Positions 7,644 to 16,164 of a stretch of 51,245 nt of DNA are shown one piece after another. Every line of letters starts with the position of its first letter. Position 1 is the stretch's first letter. The notes beneath the pieces were generated by a model. It saw only the letters and a list, made by a program, of their open reading frames with translations, was not told where the DNA came from and did not search any database. A program made the position numbers and the translations under genes. The stretch lies in contig CAZXWS010000034.1 of the NCBI GenBank assembly GCA_964644605.1, positions 1 through 51,245 on the forward strand, in the 5' to 3' direction. This stretch comes from CAZLAJ01 sp964644605 (GTDB lineage Bacteria > Patescibacteriota > Microgenomatia > UBA1406 > GWC2-37-13).

Positions 7644-8033
7644 CTAATCTTGCTCCAATTGAACGTTCCCATCCCTTTGTCTATACACATCTGGCAGCAC
7701 ACAACTCTCAATAATATCTTTGGAATAATCTAAAAAATCTTCGTAGGAAATTTCGTTATAATTAATCCGAGCTTTTACTCCCTCTGTAAAAATATCCTCC
7801 CAGCAAAATACAAATCCATCTGTATTGCTCCTAATACCATTAGTTGTATTAAATAATTTTTTTCTATTTTCCTCTATGTGCTCAGACCCGTCAGATGTTA
7901 TAACCCGAGTGACAAATATAATTTTCTTCTATGTATGTCGAGCACTATATTCCTTCAAAAAAGTATTGAACTAATGACAGATTTCGTCAATAGAATTTAC
8001 TATAGCAAGGATTTCTGGATTTCTTCCATACAA
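7644..8033 (-). pseudogene. Decayed gene with two in-frame amber codons
   Basis: One minus-strand frame reads as continuous protein-like sequence interrupted by TAG at 7971-7973 and 7929-7931. It starts near 8033 (NPEILAIVNSIDEICH, stop, FNTFLKEYSARHT, stop, KKIIFVTRVITSDGSEH) and continues to the terminal TAG at 7644-7646. The last 94 codons are fully open but have no ATG start. The residues look like a soluble mixed alpha/beta protein; I do not recognise the family. Single C-to-T changes (CAG to TAG) would explain both stops. This is the only content of the 437-bp interval between 7596 and 8034. Confidence 0.5.
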
Positions 8034-8285
8034 TCATAATAATGAGAGAAGTTTTACCGTTGACTCAACGGTGAAAAAAACATACAGCAGACCAAGAGAT
8101 AAGTATGCCAATCCCCACACAAGCGCTTCCGCGCCTTTCCCGGAAAAATGAGGGGGATTAAACAATGTTAGACATTCTTTTTTCAGTATACCGCGCAAGC
8201 CTTCTTTTACACATCGATAAGAAACCGATAAAAAAAACAAATATAATACTGCGTCAGCTATAAATGTGATATCTAGAAAATACAT
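8034..8285 (-). CDS. Small membrane protein, two predicted helices
   Basis: This 83-residue ORF has hydrophobic segments at about residues 4-22 and 58-75, separated by a positively charged loop (VKEGLRGILKKE). I do not recognise a family. It lies between two decayed genes and could itself be a remnant. Its frame continues past the TGA into the amber-interrupted pseudogene, so both may derive from one longer gene. A weak TATAGG (8291-8296) lies 5 nt before the ATG. Confidence 0.4.
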   Translation of the reverse strand: MYFLDITFIADAVLYLFFLSVSYRCVKEGLRGILKKECLTLFNPPHFSGKGAEALVWGLAYLSLGLLYVFFTVESTVKLLSLL

Positions 8286-8319
8286 AGTGTCCTATATTTT
8301 ACAAATAACGGATGTTTTT

Positions 8320-8944
8320 TCAAGCAGAAATAACTTTATGCAGCTCTTGTAAAGAAAGATGCGGCATTTGAAGACGAATAAGAGCAAATATAATTTGCGG
8401 CAAAACTAATGAGTTTGGATATATTAAATAGCGTCCCTCCCATTCTGATTCAAACTTGGATTTAAATTTATATAACCCTTCATAGTTATAAAAAACAGTC
8501 AAGCTGCTATATACAAAATGTAATGCCTTATGTGTTATGCTACTTTCAGAGCTCTCTTGTGCTTTTGAAATAAATGGTGCCAAACCCAAGCTGACTCTTT
8601 GATCTCCTCGTGCTTTAAAGTACAGTAAACTCTGCAAAATAAGAAACTCCATGGTACCATTTGGTACAGCTTCTCTACGGCGCATTAAATCTAGAGACCA
8701 GCCATGAACGGCAGGCATTGGTACCCAGGTACAAAATGCCATGACCGTCCCGGTTGAATCTGTTACATACGCCGTATACGTAAGTCCATCCCCTTTCACT
8801 GACGTACCGTCCATTGCAAAACCCATCACCTCCAAATTTTTTATCAAGCCATTGTCTTGAAATTTCCTCGCACTGAGCCACTATGTGCAGAGGAGTAAAC
8901 CTGTTTGTTATACCGAATCGCCATCCCTCCTGTTTTGCCCTACT
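8320..8944 (-). pseudogene. Frameshifted fragment of an MprF-type (DUF2156) aminoacyl-lipid synthase C-terminal domain
   Basis: Two overlapping minus-strand frames together resemble the soluble C-terminal domain of phosphatidylglycerol lysyltransferases. The upstream frame (8944 to about 8840) encodes GWRFGITNRFTPLHIVAQCE, then EISRQWLDKKFG. The downstream frame (8847-8320) encodes GFAMDGTSVKGDG, AFCTWVPMPAVHGWSLDLMR, and NGTMEFLILQSL. The family's EISxxWL and DLMRR blocks thus lie in different frames. A TAG at 8945-8947 closes the upstream frame before any start codon, and the membrane flippase domain is missing. Such enzymes attach amino acids to lipids and lower the surface charge of the membrane; this copy should be inactive. 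Confidence 0.6.
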
Positions 8945-8982
8945 CTACCCTCCGGATATGTAGTAAAATATAACTCTACGAT

Positions 8983-9843
8983 ATGAAGAATTTACCGGTT
9001 CCTGTTTTTGCTATTATTTGTGCTTTTTTAAGCTTAGGAGTAATTACAATCTCAAGTCCATTCCTAAAAAACCAAAAGATTTATCAGGCTGGTTTATTTG
9101 CCCCAACGGCAACGACCATACCAACAGCTATACCCTCTCCTACTCCGACACCGATCGACTCGATTAAAATCCCTATACTTATGTACCATTATGTGGAGTA
9201 TGTGCAAGACTCAAAAGACATAATTAGAAAACGACTCGATATTAATCCAGCGCTCTTTGATACTCAACTAAAAGCATTCAAAAGTGCCGGTTATGAGACA
9301 TATTTTGTAAAAGACATGCCCTCTATTCTCTCTGGCAAGTTAGTACCAGCACCCCATCGATTGGCCCTCACATTTGATGATGGGTATGAAGATTTTTATA
9401 AGGTCGCATTTCCTATATTGAAAAAGTATAATATGAAGTCAACTTTTTATATTGTGAATGACTTTGTTGGGAGAAAAGGATTTGTGACAGAATCGGAGAT
9501 TAAAGAACTGATTGATAGCGGATTAGTTGAGATAGGAGCACACACTCTTGATCATATTTACTTAAAACAAGCACCAAAAAGCGTCATAGAGAAACAAATT
9601 ATTGATAGTAAAAAAGGATTAGAAGACAAATTTAATATCAAGGTGGAAACATTTGCTTATCCCTATGGTGCATATAATGATGAAGCTGTGTCTGTGGTCA
9701 AAGACACAGAATTTACCGCAGCTGTATCAACAAATACTGGGCAAACACAGTCAACAAAGAATCTGTTTACTCTCAACCGTATTCGTCCCGGCGCTTTGGT
9801 TGGACCAAACATGATTAAAATTCTGGAGAACTGGAAAAACTAA
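8983..9843 (+). CDS. Membrane-anchored polysaccharide deacetylase (NodB/CE4)
   Basis: The 286-residue protein starts with a signal-anchor helix (about 5-28) and a Thr/Pro-rich linker (PTATTIPTAIPSPTPTP). The NodB domain follows: MYHYV, the metal/catalytic Asp pair in TFDDGYEDF (about 129-137), the metal histidines in GAHTLDH (about 185-191), and AYPYG (about 225). The family removes N-acetyl groups from peptidoglycan or surface glycans outside the membrane. TATAAC (8969-8974) lies 8 nt upstream of the ATG, so a short or absent leader is likely. Enolase follows after 21 nt, perhaps in the same transcript. Confidence 0.9.
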   Translation: MKNLPVPVFAIICAFLSLGVITISSPFLKNQKIYQAGLFAPTATTIPTAIPSPTPTPIDSIKIPILMYHYVEYVQDSKDIIRKRLDINPALFDTQLKAFKSAGYETYFVKDMPSILSGKLVPAPHRLALTFDDGYEDFYKVAFPILKKYNMKSTFYIVNDFVGRKGFVTESEIKELIDSGLVEIGAHTLDHIYLKQAPKSVIEKQIIDSKKGLEDKFNIKVETFAYPYGAYNDEAVSVVKDTEFTAAVSTNTGQTQSTKNLFTLNRIRPGALVGPNMIKILENWKN

Positions 9844-9864
9844 ATTATTAATTCATTTCTTTCT

Positions 9865-11106
9865 ATGAAAATTACATCTATCCAAGCCTTAGAAATTCTT
9901 GATTCGCGAGGCAAGCCAACGGTTCGTACGTTTGTTCGTTTAGAGGATGAATCTGTACACTCTTCTTCGGTACCATCCGGCGCTTCCACTGGATCTCATG
10001 AAGCAGTAGAACTGAGGGATAGTGATGAAAAAAGATTTCTTGGACAAGGCGTGCAAAAAGCAGTAAATAATGTGAATACGTTTCTTAATGATGCCTTAAA
10101 GGGCATGAGTGTAAGTGATCCCGATGCGATTGATAAAAAAATGCTTGAAATAGATGGCACAGAAAATAAATCAAACTTGGGTGCGAATGCAATACTCTCT
10201 GTTTCGCAAGCGGTAGTACGGGCAGCCGCTTATACCCACAAAGTACCATTATGGGACTTTATTAACCAGTACTACTTTAAAGATACAGCACCTGCTTTTC
10301 CTCGTTTAATGGTAAATGTTGTAAATGGCGGAAAACATGCGGGCTGGAACTTTGATATACAGGAATTTATGGTTGTCCCCAATGCTACACAGCCGAGTGA
10401 ATCGGTACAAATAGCCGCTGAAATATTTGCGCAATTAGGCAAAAACCTTAAGAAAAAAGGGTTATCTACATTAGTTGGTGATGAGGGAGGTTACTCTCCT
10501 CTTCTCTCTTCCAATAAAGAAGTCCTGGATGCGATCCATGATGCTGCGCGCGCGCTTGATTACTCCACTGGAGTTCATTATGATTTAGCTCTCGATGCCG
10601 CTGCTTCGGAATTTTATAATGACGGTGTCTACGAATTTAAAAAAACAAACAAAAAGTTAACAGGTGAAGAATTACTACAGTATTATTTAGAATTGCGTCA
10701 TGACGATGGCATTATTTCATTTGAAGATCCATTCGCTGAAGATGATTGGAAGACGTTTACTGCATTCACTGAGCAAGCACATAATGATTTTCTTGTAGTT
10801 GGTGATGACTTATTTGTCACTAACCCAAAACGTATTAAAAAAGGTATTGAAGAACTAGCTGCCAACGCGGTACTTATAAAACTGAATCAGATCGGTTCTG
10901 TGCATGAGACTGTGCAGGCAATAAAAATGGCTCGAAAAGCCGGTTGGAAATTTATTATTTCGCATCGTTCTGGGGAAACAGAGGATTCGTTTATTGCAGA
11001 CTTTGCCTATGGCTCTGGTGCTAACTTTATTAAAACTGGCTCTATGTCTCGCTCAGAAAGACTGGCAAAATACAATCGCTTAATTGAGATTGAGAATAAG
11101 TTATAA
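9865..11106 (+). CDS. eno: Enolase
   Basis: This 413-residue enzyme converts 2-phosphoglycerate to phosphoenolpyruvate. Visible family blocks are SGASTGSHEAVELRD near the N-terminus, GDEGGYSP with the catalytic Glu, the three metal ligands in LDAAASEF, FEDPFAEDDW and VVGDDLFVTN, the catalytic Lys in LIKLNQIGSV, and ISHRSGETED. Length is slightly below the usual 425-435. No Shine-Dalgarno precedes the ATG, and translation may be coupled to the deacetylase gene 21 nt upstream. gpmI starts 2 nt after the stop, so consecutive glycolytic steps are co-transcribed. Confidence 0.97.
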   Translation: MKITSIQALEILDSRGKPTVRTFVRLEDESVHSSSVPSGASTGSHEAVELRDSDEKRFLGQGVQKAVNNVNTFLNDALKGMSVSDPDAIDKKMLEIDGTENKSNLGANAILSVSQAVVRAAAYTHKVPLWDFINQYYFKDTAPAFPRLMVNVVNGGKHAGWNFDIQEFMVVPNATQPSESVQIAAEIFAQLGKNLKKKGLSTLVGDEGGYSPLLSSNKEVLDAIHDAARALDYSTGVHYDLALDAAASEFYNDGVYEFKKTNKKLTGEELLQYYLELRHDDGIISFEDPFAEDDWKTFTAFTEQAHNDFLVVGDDLFVTNPKRIKKGIEELAANAVLIKLNQIGSVHETVQAIKMARKAGWKFIISHRSGETEDSFIADFAYGSGANFIKTGSMSRSERLAKYNRLIEIENKL

Positions 11107-11108
11107 CT

Positions 11109-12656
11109 ATGCGAAAGCTGGCAATCATTATCCTTGATGGATGGGGTATTGGAGAAAAAAAAGAAAACAATGCTATTCATGTGGCCCAAACACCGTTCTT
11201 CGATTACTTGTGGAATAACTTTCCCCATACTCAACTACAGGCAAGCGGAGAGTATGTTGGACTGCCCCAGGGACAGATTGGAGGAAGTGAAGTTGGACAT
11301 TTAACTATTGGCGCGGGACGCGTAATTTTTCAAGAATTACCCCGTATCACGCGCAGTTTGCAGATGCTTCATTCCGAGGAAAGTGTTCTGAATATTACCG
11401 AATTCAAAGAATTCATTGCCCTTGCTCAAAAACAGTCAGTTCATCTTATTGGTTTAATTTCACCTGGCGGTGTACACAGTCACCAAAATTATCTATATGC
11501 ATTATTGCATATACTCAAAGAGCACAAAGCAAAAAGTCCGGTTATTCATTTCATTAGTGATGGCCGCGATACTCCGCCCCGTGTGGGGATCACAGCAGCA
11601 AAAGCGTTAATTACGGAACTTAAAAAACTTAACTTTGGTACTATCGCTACGTTAAGCGGAAGATTTTGGTCAATGGATCGGGATAAAAACATGGATCGCA
11701 CCATGGCAGCAGTTGATTTATATACGCAGCCACAGCACGATAAACATGTGACACTTGAAGATTTCACTATGGATTACGCTCAAAATCTTATCCATGCATT
11801 TGAATTAACATATAATCGAGATATAACTGATGAATTTATTGAACCAACACTTATTGATCCCTCATTTACCGGAATTAAACCAGGAGAAACTCTTTTTTTC
11901 TTTAACTTCCGTAGTGACCGAATGAAACAGCTTGTTACTGCACTCCATGAAAAGTTACCGGAAAATAAAATTTTCACAATGACTCAGTACGATAAATCAT
12001 ATACGTACCCAGTAATCTTTAAAAAACGATTTGTCGACAATACAATTGGAGAAATCCTTAGTAATCTCAACTTAACTCAACTCAGAAGCACAGAAACAGA
12101 AAAAGCTCCCCATGTCACATACTTTTTCAATGGCGGTGTCGAAGTTACATTTAAAGGTGAGCATCGAAGCATTACGCCTAGTAATAAAGTAAAGCACGAT
12201 CTTATTCCGGAAATGAAAGCAGCTGAGATTTATGAATCAGTGAAGCAAGATGTTGAGAAAAATAATCCAGACTTTGTGTTTGTTAATTTTGCAAATCCTG
12301 ATATGGTTGGTCATACCGGTAATTTCCAGGCTGTTGTAAAAGGAGTACAAAAAGTAGATCAGGAACTCAAAGCTATAACACAATTATTAGCTCAGCACGG
12401 GTATATTGTCATGGTTACGGCTGATCATGGAAATGCGGACATTATGTACGATTTACAGACTAACGAACCTCATACAGCACATACACTAAACCCCGTACCA
12501 TTTATTGTGTACGATTCGCTTAACTCTCCAAATCAGTATTTAAAACTCGACCAAAACCCGGCAAATGGACTACACAAAATTGCTGGCACAGCCTTAGAGC
12601 TGATGGAACTGGGAGAGCATAATCAATACGAAACGCTGCTAACTAACAAAAAATAA
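11109..12656 (+). CDS. gpmI: 2,3-bisphosphoglycerate-independent phosphoglycerate mutase
   Basis: The 515-residue enzyme interconverts 3- and 2-phosphoglycerate using two divalent metal ions and a phosphoserine. The metal Asp10 lies in ILDGWGIGE, the nucleophile Ser60 in GGSEVGHLTIG, FISDGRDTPP and ATLSGRFWSMDRD mark the transferase insert, and ADHGNADIM near the C-terminus supplies metal ligands. Length is full. Its ATG comes 2 nt after the enolase stop, giving a tight eno-gpmI pair; no separate Shine-Dalgarno is evident, so translation is probably coupled. Confidence 0.97.
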   Translation: MRKLAIIILDGWGIGEKKENNAIHVAQTPFFDYLWNNFPHTQLQASGEYVGLPQGQIGGSEVGHLTIGAGRVIFQELPRITRSLQMLHSEESVLNITEFKEFIALAQKQSVHLIGLISPGGVHSHQNYLYALLHILKEHKAKSPVIHFISDGRDTPPRVGITAAKALITELKKLNFGTIATLSGRFWSMDRDKNMDRTMAAVDLYTQPQHDKHVTLEDFTMDYAQNLIHAFELTYNRDITDEFIEPTLIDPSFTGIKPGETLFFFNFRSDRMKQLVTALHEKLPENKIFTMTQYDKSYTYPVIFKKRFVDNTIGEILSNLNLTQLRSTETEKAPHVTYFFNGGVEVTFKGEHRSITPSNKVKHDLIPEMKAAEIYESVKQDVEKNNPDFVFVNFANPDMVGHTGNFQAVVKGVQKVDQELKAITQLLAQHGYIVMVTADHGNADIMYDLQTNEPHTAHTLNPVPFIVYDSLNSPNQYLKLDQNPANGLHKIAGTALELMELGEHNQYETLLTNKK

Positions 12657-12716
12657 TAGCTATAGGGTGTTTTTTAGATTGCCAAACATTAAATCTTTTA
12701 GTATAATAAACACATA

Positions 12717-13115
12717 ATGGATAATTTCAATCGTATTCTTTCTTTTATTATAGGACTCGTTGTGGTAATTGTCGTGATTGCTATTGTGGCCAACCGTCTT
12801 AACGTGCGCAAAAGAATCAGCAACTTAACTGCTTCGATTACGAAATCATCGCCATCAGCAACACCAATATTTAGCCCCAGTGATACGCCTTCTATCACAC
12901 GTAAACCAACTCAAATCGCGTATGGTTCTAACAACACAAAAGGCGGCTTAGAAGTTCCTTCTAATAACACAAATAGTAATGGTTCTGGTACCTATAGCTC
13001 AACTACAAAAGGAGGACAAGCAAGCAGTGTCCCTGCAACCGGAGCTTCTACATTACTACTACCACTAGCTTTCTCTGGTATTCTGCTCGGTGGAAAATTA
13101 AGAAAAAAGAAGTAA
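12717..13115 (+). CDS. Surface protein with N-terminal anchor and sortase-like C-terminal signal
   Basis: The 132-residue protein has an N-terminal membrane helix (about 6-25: ILSFIIGLVVVIVVIAIVA), a low-complexity Ser/Thr/Asn/Gly linker (about 40-105), and a C-terminal VPATG motif followed by a hydrophobic helix (STLLLPLAFSGILLGG) and KLRKKK. The last part is the layout of an LPxTG sorting signal (motif, helix, basic tail), with V for L and A for x. No sortase is in the window. TATAAT (12702-12707) lies 9 nt before the ATG and there is no Shine-Dalgarno. The real topology (looped, cleaved, or doubly anchored) is open. Confidence 0.65.
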   Translation: MDNFNRILSFIIGLVVVIVVIAIVANRLNVRKRISNLTASITKSSPSATPIFSPSDTPSITRKPTQIAYGSNNTKGGLEVPSNNTNSNGSGTYSSTTKGGQASSVPATGASTLLLPLAFSGILLGGKLRKKK

Positions 13116-13122
13116 ATCTACA

Positions 13123-13725
13123 TTAACTTAAACCAGGAATTTTTAATATTCCTGAAGCTATCAAGCGAATCAAGAAAACTGAGAGTAATACGAATACGAG
13201 TCCAATAATTGCACCGTATAATGTTTGCCTCCCTTTATTCAAACGCTCCGCGCTTCCCTGCGAAGTCATTAATAAATACGCTCCATACATAAAATAGATT
13301 AATGCAATGCCTCCGACTATTCTAAAAATAAAGTCCAAAAAAAACTGTACAACACTTACTGCAGCGCCATCGTTAGTAAATGACGAAAGATTAGTTTGGA
13401 TACAACCTAGCATTGTATACATATGTCCTTGAAAGGGAGTAGGTGCATTTTGGGTTTTCTGATCGACTAAGAACGTGTCTTTAGCAGTAGGATCTGCTTT
13501 AATTGTCGGATATATAGAAGGATATAGACACCGTACACAATCTGTCCAGTTACCAGGGGGAGTTGCATAATTTTTAGGACAATAGCCGCACATATCACAC
13601 TCAGCGTAACCCACAATACCAGGTATTGGCGTCGGGGTATCTGTTGTTGCCGCTTTTACAGATATCGTATGTGGTACAATGAGTAAAGAAACTAGTACTA
13701 ACAGGGCCACAAAATTTTTCTTCAT
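13123..13725 (-). CDS. VirB2/T4SS-pilin-like membrane protein
   Basis: The 200-residue protein has a cleavable-looking signal peptide (MKKNFVALLVLVSLLIVPHT), a Cys-rich extracytoplasmic segment (CDMCGYCPKN, CVRC), and a C-terminal pair of hydrophobic helices (about 130-155 and 168-192). The loop GAYLLMTSQGSAERLNKGRQTLYGAIIGL is the conserved core of the T4SS-pilin family (PF18895, VirB2-related). It diverges from a VirD4/TraG-like ATPase, a pairing that suggests a surface or DNA-transfer apparatus. -10 TATACT (13733-13738) ends 7 nt before the ATG. Confidence 0.75.
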   Translation of the reverse strand: MKKNFVALLVLVSLLIVPHTISVKAATTDTPTPIPGIVGYAECDMCGYCPKNYATPPGNWTDCVRCLYPSIYPTIKADPTAKDTFLVDQKTQNAPTPFQGHMYTMLGCIQTNLSSFTNDGAAVSVVQFFLDFIFRIVGGIALIYFMYGAYLLMTSQGSAERLNKGRQTLYGAIIGLVFVLLSVFLIRLIASGILKIPGLS

Positions 13726-13796
13726 AGAACTCAGTATAACAACATTTTAAATCACTTTACAAACTTAGGTGTATTTATTTCATATATAATTTTTCT

Positions 13797-16151
13797 ATGA
13801 ATACAGCAGTCTTTACAGGAATTATCGACGGATTCATCACAGCTGTTTTAATACTTGTTGCTGTTTTGCTCGCATTTGTTCTTACTATAATTGTTGGTTA
13901 TTTTGCAGTGCTTTTCTTGAAAATGAAAAAGCGCGAGAAAATATCCTTAGAGATGGTGACGCTACAAGTCAAAATGCCGAAAGAAAATGAGATAAAAATT
14001 GATGCGGCTGAACAAATGTTTGCTTCATTTGCAGGACTGAAAAAAACAGGATGGTTGTCATTTTTGGAAGTAGATGATTCACTCGCGTTTGAAGTTGTGG
14101 GTAAAAAAGGTGATATCCGTTTTTATGTTTCCGCTCCTTCGCGCATAATCGATTTAGTAGAAAAAACCATTTATAGTTTTTATCCAACTGCAGATCTTCA
14201 AAAAGTAGATGAACCGAATATTTTTACAGAGGATGGACATGTAGCTTACGGCGCACTCGTGCAAAAACAAGCAGCGTATCTTCCGCTTAAAACCTACAAA
14301 GATCTACCAACCGACTCCATGTCTACCCTCACTTCTGCTTTGTCTAAAATGGACGATGAGGAAGGTGCGATGGTACAGATACTTATTCGTCCTTCTGATT
14401 CCCGCTGGAAAGGAGCCGGAAGATCGTATGTGGCCTCAACTAAAAGAACTGAGGCTAATCCTGAAAAAGCGACATTTAAAAACGATCCAAAAGCGCTTGA
14501 AAAAATTGAAGAAAAATGTGGCAAACCAGGTTTTCAAACATTAATCAGAATCGCAGTCTCAGCTAAAAATAAAGATACAGCCAATGCCCACCTTCGCAAT
14601 ATCCGTAATGCTTTTTCTCAACTGGGTTCTGATCAAAATTACATGCGAAAAGCACGAATAATTTTTAAAGGAGGATTTATGATTAACTTTATTTATAAAT
14701 TTTTTCCTATCTTTGAGCTGCCATTTTTTGATCTTATATCAATTCTTAGTTCAGAAGAGCTTGCCACACTTTTCCATTTTCCGAATAAAACAGTTGAGAC
14801 TCCTTACATCGCATGGTTAAAAGCAAAAACAGCGCCAGTATCTGCCGAAGTTCCCCAAACTGGCGGAACAGCTGTTGGAATTGGATATTATCGAGGAGTG
14901 AAACGGCCAGTGCATATTTTGGCCAAAGACCGTATGCGTCATGTCTATATCATCGGGAAAACTGGCGTGGGTAAATCTGAATTATTAAAAGAAATGATTA
15001 AACAAGATATTAAAGAAGGCAAAGGCGTCTGTGTGATTGATCCACATGGTGATCTTATTGATGACACTCTGCGCTATATTCCACCAAACAGAGCTGAAGA
15101 TGTAATTTTATTTGATCCTGCTGACCAGGAAAGACCAATGGGTCTTAATTTACTGGAAGCGTATAACGAAGATCAAAAACATTTTATCACTGGAGCAATT
15201 ATCAACCTTATGTATAAGTTATACGATCCGCAACGAACAGGTATTATCGGGCCACGCTTTGAACATGCAGTAAGAAACGCAATGCTTACTATTATGAGTG
15301 AACCTGGTAGTACATTTATTGAGATTGTACGCGTAATGACCGACCAAAAATATGTACAGGAACTATTACCGAAAGTGCAGGACCCTATTATTCGACGCTA
15401 CTGGACGGATCAGATTGCACAAACTTCAGACTTCCATAAATCAGAAGTTCTGGATTATATCGTGTCTAAGTTTGGGCGCTTTGTGACAAACAAAATGATG
15501 CGTAATATTATTGGACAATCAAAAAGTGCGTTCGATTTCAGAAAAGTGATGGATGAAGGGAAAATACTACTTATTAACTTGTCAAAAGGAAAGCTGGGTG
15601 AAGAAAACTCTACATTCTTAGGACTACTAATGATTCCAAAAATATTAGCAGCAGCCATGAGCCGTGTCGATATACCTGAAGCAGACCGTCGGGATTTTTA
15701 TCTGTATGTAGACGAGTTCCAAAACTTTGCCACACCGGACTTTGCAGTCATTCTTTCTGAGGCACGAAAGTATCATTTAGGTCTAACTGTTGCGAACCAG
15801 TTTATCGGTCAGATGGATGAAGAAGTGAAAAATGCTATTTTTGGAAACGTTGGCACTAAGATCTGTTTCCGCTTAGGAGTGACTGATGCTAATTTTATAC
15901 AGCGTGAATTCCAACCAACATTCGGTGAAACAGATATTATAAACATCGAACGATTCCATGCGTATATGGCTACCATCGTAAATAACGATCCAGTACCGCC
16001 TTTTTCTGTGGACATGACCAAAGATATCGACGCCTTGAATAAAGAACGAAATGAAAAAGTAGCTCAGGCGATTATTCAACTCTCTCGGCTTAAGTATGGC
16101 CGTCCACGTGAGTTGGTTGAGGCAGAGATTACGCAGCGCGCCAGATTGTAG
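13797..16151 (+). CDS. VirD4/TraG-like type IV secretion or conjugation ATPase
   Basis: This 784-residue protein starts with a membrane helix (about 12-40), has a large N-terminal region of unknown fold (about 50-350), and a RecA-like motor domain: Walker A GKTGVGKS (387-394), DPHGDLIDD, and Walker B YLYVDEFQNF (D639-E640). HLGLTVANQF and FGNVGTKICFRLG are typical of TraM-recognition/VirD4 coupling ATPases. These motors feed DNA or proteins into secretion or pilus machinery at the inner membrane. -10 TATAAT (13785-13790) is exactly 6 nt from the ATG. The divergent neighbour is a T4SS-pilin-like gene. Confidence 0.85.
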   Translation: MNTAVFTGIIDGFITAVLILVAVLLAFVLTIIVGYFAVLFLKMKKREKISLEMVTLQVKMPKENEIKIDAAEQMFASFAGLKKTGWLSFLEVDDSLAFEVVGKKGDIRFYVSAPSRIIDLVEKTIYSFYPTADLQKVDEPNIFTEDGHVAYGALVQKQAAYLPLKTYKDLPTDSMSTLTSALSKMDDEEGAMVQILIRPSDSRWKGAGRSYVASTKRTEANPEKATFKNDPKALEKIEEKCGKPGFQTLIRIAVSAKNKDTANAHLRNIRNAFSQLGSDQNYMRKARIIFKGGFMINFIYKFFPIFELPFFDLISILSSEELATLFHFPNKTVETPYIAWLKAKTAPVSAEVPQTGGTAVGIGYYRGVKRPVHILAKDRMRHVYIIGKTGVGKSELLKEMIKQDIKEGKGVCVIDPHGDLIDDTLRYIPPNRAEDVILFDPADQERPMGLNLLEAYNEDQKHFITGAIINLMYKLYDPQRTGIIGPRFEHAVRNAMLTIMSEPGSTFIEIVRVMTDQKYVQELLPKVQDPIIRRYWTDQIAQTSDFHKSEVLDYIVSKFGRFVTNKMMRNIIGQSKSAFDFRKVMDEGKILLINLSKGKLGEENSTFLGLLMIPKILAAAMSRVDIPEADRRDFYLYVDEFQNFATPDFAVILSEARKYHLGLTVANQFIGQMDEEVKNAIFGNVGTKICFRLGVTDANFIQREFQPTFGETDIINIERFHAYMATIVNNDPVPPFSVDMTKDIDALNKERNEKVAQAIIQLSRLKYGRPRELVEAEITQRARL

Positions 16152-16164
16152 TATAATCGTGGGT

